From assembly GCA_027625915.1 (NCBI GenBank), contig JANTQA010000057.1:2790001-2854000 (forward strand): a DNA stretch of 64,000 nt, written 5' to 3'. The position numbers and the translations under genes are program-made. The DNA is from Anaeramoeba flamelloides (lineage: Eukaryota; Metamonada; Anaeramoebidae). Below the pieces are notes generated by a model. It did not search any database and was not told where the DNA came from. It worked only from the letters and a program-made list of their open reading frames with translations. This document shows positions 58,082-64,000 of the stretch, in pieces (the first letter of the stretch is position 1; each line of letters starts with the position of its first letter).

Positions 58082-59329
58082 TAGAAGAGATTATATTTGT
58101 TAAAAAGAAAAAAATGAGAATTATTTTTAAATTTTAAAAATTAGAACTCTGTTCACAAAAAAGATCCATTCTGATGTGCTTCTAGATCACAAGAGTTCAG
58201 AAAAAAAAAAAAATTTTGACTTTGATTGTTCTCCAATAACCACCATTTGTTTGAAGGTATGAAACAAATTAATTTCCAAATCCATTTTCAAATAAAATCA
58301 AAAAATATTCTACTTGTTTGAGAACAAAACTTGATTTTTCTTTTTGTTTTTTAAAGTTGTAATGAGGTATTTTTTTCTTTTATAATCCTTTCTGTTTTTT
58401 TTTTATTAGGCTGGATGTTACTCAACCCAATTGAATTATTTACCACAATTAACGCTATTTTCAAAAGATCTCTTCTGTGATCAGACTGAATTAGATCAAA
58501 TCAGATCAAGTCGGAAAAAATACTGTTTTTCCTACCAAAGATTAAAATTCAAAATCATCTTTAAAATCAAAATACTAGCACGAGTTAGTGTGATTATATT
58601 TTTTTTAATTATTATACTCAACGAGTTCCATAGGTGAAAAAATAGGAAAGAAAACTAAAAAATAATAGAAAATTTTCATTTCAATTAAGCAGTTTTTTTA
58701 TACTGATAAATTGCAATTAAAATTTGGATATTTTTACTTGATTTTCCTTATTGAAATTATTATTATCAAGCTTTGAAAAAAGCATTTTATAAAGTCAAGT
58801 GTTAAGGTACTCTCATAAATTAGCTGTTCTTCAAAACATTCTTTGTCCTTTACTGTTTGATAAGAAACAGTTCGAAGATTTATAAAAATGGGAAATTGAA
58901 CTAAAAATTTTTTTAGATTTATTGGAATTTATTAGTACACAAAATCTTTAAAAGAGTTTTTCTAAAAAAAAATTAAACATTTTCTAATTTTTGACTATTT
59001 AATGACCTCACTTTTAATAAAGGCTATTTTTTAATATAAAATCTTGGATCAAAAAATAATTTATAAAGATATTTTACAAATTCAAGTTGGAAAATCCCTT
59101 TTTAGAAGTTCTATTAATATTTTTTTGAAATTTAATCGTAAAAAATTTGAAGAAATTATTTTTTCATATCTAAATGGTTATTTTCATAAATTTTAAAAAC
59201 ATTTTAGAAGTGATAAATATTTTAAGGAATTTGGATCGATTATTTTGATAATTAATATTTACTTATTTATTGTTTTAAATTGAAAAAAAAATATTATTTA
59301 ACGTTTTCCTCTAGGTTTTTTTCAATTTT
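58082..59329. other. copine upstream region and AT-rich spacer
   Basis: A plus-strand frame at 58431-58637 is open but starts from TTG and has no domain; I do not call it. Otherwise nothing recognised. Confidence 0.4.
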
Positions 59330-59510
59330 TGAAATAAAAAGAAAATATATAAGATTTTCGGTTAATTCCAAAAAGTTAAAAAAAAAAACACCGTTAGGTT
59401 TTCCAGAATTTAAAAGAATTGAGTGTAATTTATGATTTTACTCTTTTTGTTTAAATTCTGGTAAATCTAGGAACTGTCTGGCACTTCGGGGACACTTTCG
59501 GTAAGTTTTC
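59330..59510 (-). repeat. hairpin-family unit (A and B)
   Basis: Hairpin A near 59331-59392 (GAAATAAAAAGAAAAT...GATTTTCGGTTAATTCC) and hairpin B at 59399-59467 (TTTTCCAGAATTTAAAAGAA / TTTAAATTCTGG). It lies downstream of the minus-strand mini-ORF at 59720-59914, the same relative layout as at 28.5-29.6 kb. Confidence 0.6.
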
Positions 59511-59719
59511 CAAGGTCCAAAAGTATTTAGTAATAATCTATAAAATTTTTGCTCAATTCTTAATTATTCGAAAAAAACAAAGATACGGAATATTTATTCT
59601 AAGTTTTTTTTTTTTTCTATTTCAGTTTTTTAGGTGAGTACGGTATTTTCAAACTATACTTTCTTATCTATTGAAGTAAATATATTGGATTTGAATTGAT
59701 CCAAAATTCATCCATCAGT

Positions 59720-59914
59720 TTATTTGGATTTTTTAGACCAATATAATACCTTATTTCTTAGAACGAGACTTCTAAAAAAGGTTTTTATACAACCAACAAC
59801 AATAAATACAATATCTATAAGAATTTGAAGTTCGTAAATTTTGATTGTATCGAAATGGCCTTTATCACTGATAAATTCAAATAAGTGTCTGGAATTTTTT
59901 ACTTCAACTTTCAA
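59720..59914 (-). CDS. mini-ORF of the hairpin repeat family, copy 2
   Basis: 64 codons from ATG: MKVEVKNSRHLFEFISDKGH, FDTIKIYELQILIDIVFIVV, GCIKTFFRSLVLRNKVLYW. The segment IKIYELQ...VFIVV..IKTFFR.L..RNK aligns with 28601-28710. Amphipathic, possibly one membrane or helix-forming segment. Unknown function. Confidence 0.45.
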   Translation of the reverse strand: MKVEVKNSRHLFEFISDKGHFDTIKIYELQILIDIVFIVVGCIKTFFRSLVLRNKVLYWSKKSK

Positions 59915-61128
59915 TTTTACAAATTTTTCTCCGTAGATTTGAATTTCAGTATTTTATTGCCAAAAAACTTAATTAAATTTGTAAAATTAGTTGTTCTCGC
60001 AAATATTTCTAGGAAAGAACTGTTTGAAAAGTTGACTTGATAGATTTTCAAAAATGAAAATTGAATTAAAAGTTTACCACATTTATTTGAATTTATCAGT
60101 ATTAAAAGGATGGAAGTTTCATGAAAGTAGTAGTTTTTTCCAATTTAAATTTTTCCCTTTTATTTTTTCATAGTATTGTATGGATGGGCATTTTTCCGTA
60201 AATTTTTTTCTCAAGATTTAGTTTCACATTGGTAATTGAATTAATTTACCAAGTTTTAAACCCTTGTAAAGTCTGGTTAATTGTTTGAAATTTCTGTTAC
60301 AGGGAAAATTGGTTTCTGTGATTTCTTTATTTTTTGGTAATTTTCACAATAACAAAAAATATAAAAAAAAAAAGTAAAATTTTATATTATAATTTGATAA
60401 AAAATTGAGAAACTAGGCAATATTTTACAATATCAAAATTGATTAGAATTATTTTTTTAATTTTAAAAAAGTTTTAATACTTTTAAAAATATCTAACGAT
60501 GAATTTAACATCAAAAAGGTTTAAAATATTAAAAGTTCCAGGTGGGGGGTTCTTTCACTTTATATTTGAGTATTTTTAAGTAAATGTTTAGGGTATAAAT
60601 GTTCTTGAAAAACATCTGGTGGCGGAGTTTAGAAAGAGATATACATAATACCTTTTAAATTTGCATTGTTTTATTTGAAAATTTCAAAAAGTTTTTTGGA
60701 TCAATATATTTTTTTTTTAATTTTCGAAAAAAATCCTAAAATTTCACAGTATTTTTGATTTTCCTTGAACAAATAATCAACTGAATGGTTTTTTTTTATC
60801 TGGTAACATTGGTTTCCAACCTTCAGTTAATTTCAATATGGAGAGCTCCTCAGAACAAATTATAAAACAAATAAAGTTAAATTTTCTCCTTACAAATTTT
60901 ACCGAGTTTTTCATTTCAAATAAATAACTAATTGTTTGACAAAAGATAATTACTCTTCATGTCTTTAAAAAAATAGGTTGATATAAAATTAAAGAATATA
61001 CTTCCTATTTAAATTAATAAAAAGTCTTAATGATGAAAATCATAAATTGCAACAACTATTGAATAAGATCATTTTTTTTCTTTTTTTGATTTTTAATAAA
61101 AAACTTTTCTTTTCACAAACCCTCCCAA
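59915..61128. other. AT-rich spacer
   Basis: No supported gene. 60540-60620 is locally GC-richer (GGTGGGGGG; GGTGGCGGAG) without a clear frame. Confidence 0.4.
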
Positions 61129-62819
61129 ATGACAAGTAAAAACCATTTCTTTTAATTACTTTATTCTTAGTGGTAACAAATTCTGTTCTTTTTTTTCTTG
61201 TATTAATTAAAAAACAATCATGTGCTCACTCTTTAGATCTAGGAATATTGGTTCTAGAATTAAAAGAAAAAATCAGACAACCAGAAAAATTATTAAAACG
61301 ATTGGGTGAATTGAACAAATTGATTCAAAAATCCAACAGCACAATATTAATAAAAAGTGGCGCTCTTGATTTTTTAGTCAAGATCGTCCTTACTCACGAA
61401 AACGAAACACGTCTAATTCAAAAGGTGTTAGGAATTTTGAACAATTGTTCATTGAATACCAAAAATTGTAAATATTTGGGAAAAAAAACCAAAATCATCC
61501 CATTTGAAATCAAACTGATGAAGAAATATTCCCAAAGATTGCACACAAGGATCCTTTCAAGACTGCTGGGGCTTTTATGGAATTTGTCGAACGAAGATCA
61601 AAATATTCATATCTTCCACAAATATGGCGGATATGTAGTTTTGTTGGAGATCATGAGAAAGTCCAAGTTCATTGTGGAAATCCAATTGAGGGCACTTGGC
61701 GCATTAAACACACTGGCAACAAGTGACTTCCTTTCGCCAATATTGGTGCGCGAGGGAGCGCTTCGTGTCACGGTTGAAACATTAAAGAATTACCAGCACG
61801 AACACCAATTAATCTTAAGAGCAGTCACGGCTTTGTTTAACTTTGCAGCAAATAACGTGAATTCTTTGATCATTGGGAAAACAATTGCACCAAAATTAAT
61901 TGCAAAAATCCTTTTTTCATTAACAGGCACAAAAAAAGAAGAAAAAGAAAAAGAAAAAGAAAAAACAGAACAACAAGACACAAAGGCAAAAGAGACTAAT
62001 CCAAAAAAACAAAAACTACCAGAAAAAACAAACAAAGAAAAACAAAAGCAAAAGGAACAATTAATCAATCGATGTCTAGCATTTTTTTCAAACTTGGCTG
62101 TCGTACAAGAAAATATTAGTCTAATAGCTTCGCTTGGATTAATTCCAAAGCTTACAAAATTGTGTATTAAATACAAAAACCATAAAAATATCCCGCGCTC
62201 TTCCTTAAACACTTTACATCATCTTTTACAAAAAAAAAGAAAATTAAAACAAAATTTTTCAAAGAACAAAGGAGTGCATTGTTTAATCCATTTAATGACA
62301 CAGACAAACCAACAACTGCCAATTATTAAGAAATGTTCTTCAATTATTTTGGCTCTATCCGTCGAAGATTCTTTACAAGAGTTTTTTATTCAAACAAACA
62401 CGATAACTTCAATCCTCAACCTTTTGAAAAATGGGAAATACGATCCAGCTATTATGAGCAATTTTATTATTACCTTGAGTAACTTCTTTTATTTTGAAAA
62501 GATGAGAAAGATTCTTTTTGTCAAGAAGGGGATCGAGGTAATGACTAAATTAATAAAAAAGAATTGGAAAAATGAAAAAATCGCTGAAAGAGCTTCTCTG
62601 TTTTTTTTGAATATTTCTTCAGAGAAAGATGCCAGAAGGATTATGGAAAAGGAAAATTGGCTAGAATTTTCAGAAAAGTTACTTGACAGATATTATGAAC
62701 ACCCTCGTATAATAAAAAGAATAAAAGATACAAGATTAAATATGAAAAATGAAAATGAGAATGAAAATGAAAATGAAAATGAACATGAAAATGAAAATGA
62801 AACAAATTTACAAGATTAA
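61129..62819 (+). CDS. armadillo-repeat protein, two exons
   Basis: Exon 2 (61237-62819) is certain; a 7-nt exon 1 (ATGACAA, 61129-61135, donor GTAAAA, 101-nt intron) is proposed because it supplies an ATG in phase, giving 529 residues starting MTNLGILVLELKEKIRQPEK. Tandem helical repeats carry the ARM signature (IKSGALDFLVKIV, LLGLLWNLSNEDQNI, LRALGALNTLATSDFLSPIL, LVREGALRVTVETL, AVTALFNFAANN, CLAFFSNLAVVQENI). A Lys/Glu-rich insert interrupts them at 61930-62060, and the tail is (NE)n. No transmembrane or enzymatic motif; likely a protein-interaction scaffold. Subfamily not identified. Small first exons also occur in the eL6 model. Confidence 0.85.
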
Positions 62820-63724
62820 TACATGGTCATACAATTTTAAACAATTTTTTATTCTCAATCCGTAATGATATTTTTAAATAGCATTACTATCAAAGGTTTT
62901 AAAATTCTTCTTTTTTTGTAAAAAATCCTATTTTTTATTCTTTATTATTATTTATAATGAAAATAAGATTTGAGAAATATTAATATAAATAAATAAATAA
63001 TTTATGAATAATTTAAGCAAATGCCTTTATTATTAATATTATTATTTTTATTGTTATTATTATTATTATTTTAAATAAGAGTGAAATAATCATCACATAA
63101 ATGAGGATAAAAAGTGTTTTCGTATAATAATATAATTTTTTTTTTTTTTTTGATTATTCAAAAATTTTTGCATTTTTTTTTTTTGATTAATATTTGTTAA
63201 ACAATAAATTGAACAAAATTTTTATTTCAGTTTTCAATAAATTTATAAATGGGGATTTATTGTAATTTCTATTCCAAAATAAAAAAAAATGAAATAAATA
63301 CCATATTTTGATTTAATACATCAAGTAGAATTACAAAGTGTTATTAAAAAATTAAAGGATATTGCTCCATTTTCTGAGATCGGATTTTTTTTTGTAGTTG
63401 CTTTGAGTAATTTATGTTACATATTTTATTTTAAGAATATATTTGACATAATTTATTTTATGAAAAAGATATTTTAGTAATTTGTGTTTTAAAATAAAAT
63501 TTTTTTGATAATTTTTTTTTACAAAATTAAAATGAATTGTTTAATTTATAAAGAGAAAAAAAAAAAAAAATGGAAAATTTTTATCTATTTATTTATTTAT
63601 TTAGAGAAAGGATCAATAAAAGAAAATTTGTTAAATAAAAAAAAAAGAGAGAAGAAAAAAAAATAAAATAATATAAAATTCATAATAAATGGCCCAGGTT
63701 ACATTTGAATTTTGAATTGTGTTT
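62820..63724. other. ARM gene 3' flank, AT-rich
   Basis: AATAATTTATGAATAA-type poly(A) signals near 62985-63010, (ATT)n at 63040-63075; no gene. Confidence 0.45.
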
Positions 63725-64000
63725 ATGTTTTTTTGAAGTTTTTCCCCTCACGATAAAAAGTTTGTAAATAAATCATTTTTTCTCTTTTTTATTTTTTCCA
63801 CAGTATTTGCTAAAATGGAAAATGAAAATGAAAATTTGGAAAGAAATAACAGATGAATTAATGAAAAAATTGGTTTCAAAGATAAAAAGAGATTATATTT
63901 AGTTATTCAAATGAATTGAGAATCGATAAATGGGTTTTTTGTAATTTTTTAAATTTTCTATTTTTTATGTAATGCTTCTTTCAAAATAAATGTCCCAATT
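63725..64000 (+). mobile_element. Tc1/mariner transposase C-terminal remnant at the window edge
   Basis: Reads IWKEITDELMKKLVSKIKRD (63831-63890), comparable to the Tc1 C-terminus W..I..E....L..SM..R, then breaks frame. Inverted partner at 33990-34265. The terminal AAATGTCCCAATT is probably the element end and matches 258-272 in reverse complement. Confidence 0.5.

Noticed and set aside
58431-58637. Plus-strand 68-codon frame upstream of copine
   Set aside because: Non-ATG start, Lys/Ile-rich, no splice partner or domain seen.
61790-62212. Minus-strand 140-codon frame inside the ARM gene
   Set aside because: Antisense shadow of the ARM coding sequence and its Lys/Glu-rich insert.
1-64000. 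Endogenous retrovirus, LTR element or Polinton
   Set aside because: No capsid, integrase, protease or envelope-like frames and no paired long terminal repeats were seen; the only retroelement signal is the LINE.

Overview
This window looks like nuclear DNA of a very AT-rich free-living protist, most likely an amoeba. The genes are unmistakably eukaryotic: NOG1, ribosomal protein eL6, a Rab GTPase, a UBE2E-type E2, a copine, an RRM protein and an armadillo protein. They have GT-AG introns and a standard code, and all seven confident genes stop with TAA. The Glu/Lys, Asn/Glu and Gln/Asn low-complexity tracts and the intergenic bias fit Anaeramoeba or dictyostelid-like genomes. The species is a guess. 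I found no CRISPR, no rRNA, and no retroviral, LTR or Polinton element.

Layout. 1-10 kb: mostly repeats, including a 5'-truncated LINE with a 15-bp target duplication, a TTAA-flanked element carrying a TA-flanked foldback MITE, another foldback element, and a few orphan coding-like exons. 10.2-12.4 kb: intact single-exon NOG1. 12.6-14.1 kb: a 1493-bp non-autonomous element. 14-18 kb: empty AT-rich DNA. 18.5-19.9 kb: eL6 (minus), head-to-head with a small unknown gene. 20-23.7 kb: a second TTAA element interrupted by a 540-bp MITE, then small unknown minus-strand exons. 24.3-27.7 kb: an RRM plus anticodon-binding-like RNA-binding protein (minus) with a 1.5-kb intron. 28-31 kb: a repeat family with a mini-ORF and an array of hairpins, a MITE, and a tRNA-like sequence. 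35.8-42.8 kb: a Rab gene (minus) whose single intron is 6.3 kb and holds a Tc1/mariner element and two MITEs end to end. 46.7-50.7 kb: the E2 gene (minus), whose 3.4-kb intron holds the third TTAA element. 51-55.7 kb: repeats and a run of 19 G. 56.0-58.1 kb: copine (minus). 59.3-59.9 kb: another copy of the hairpin/mini-ORF family. 61.1-62.8 kb: the armadillo gene (plus). The right edge holds a Tc1/mariner transposase remnant.

The host genes are unrelated housekeeping and trafficking functions with no operon logic: ribosome biogenesis (NOG1, eL6), endosomal traffic and Ca2+ signalling (Rab5/22-like, copine), ubiquitylation (E2) and RNA binding. What links the window is the mobile DNA. Short introns are 101-231 nt; the three long ones (1.5, 3.4 and 6.3 kb) are rich in repeats, and the two longest clearly hold transposons. 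Several elements sit inside (TA)n tracts. Splice models were built by eye from reading frame, phase and family similarity, so exon edges are inference.
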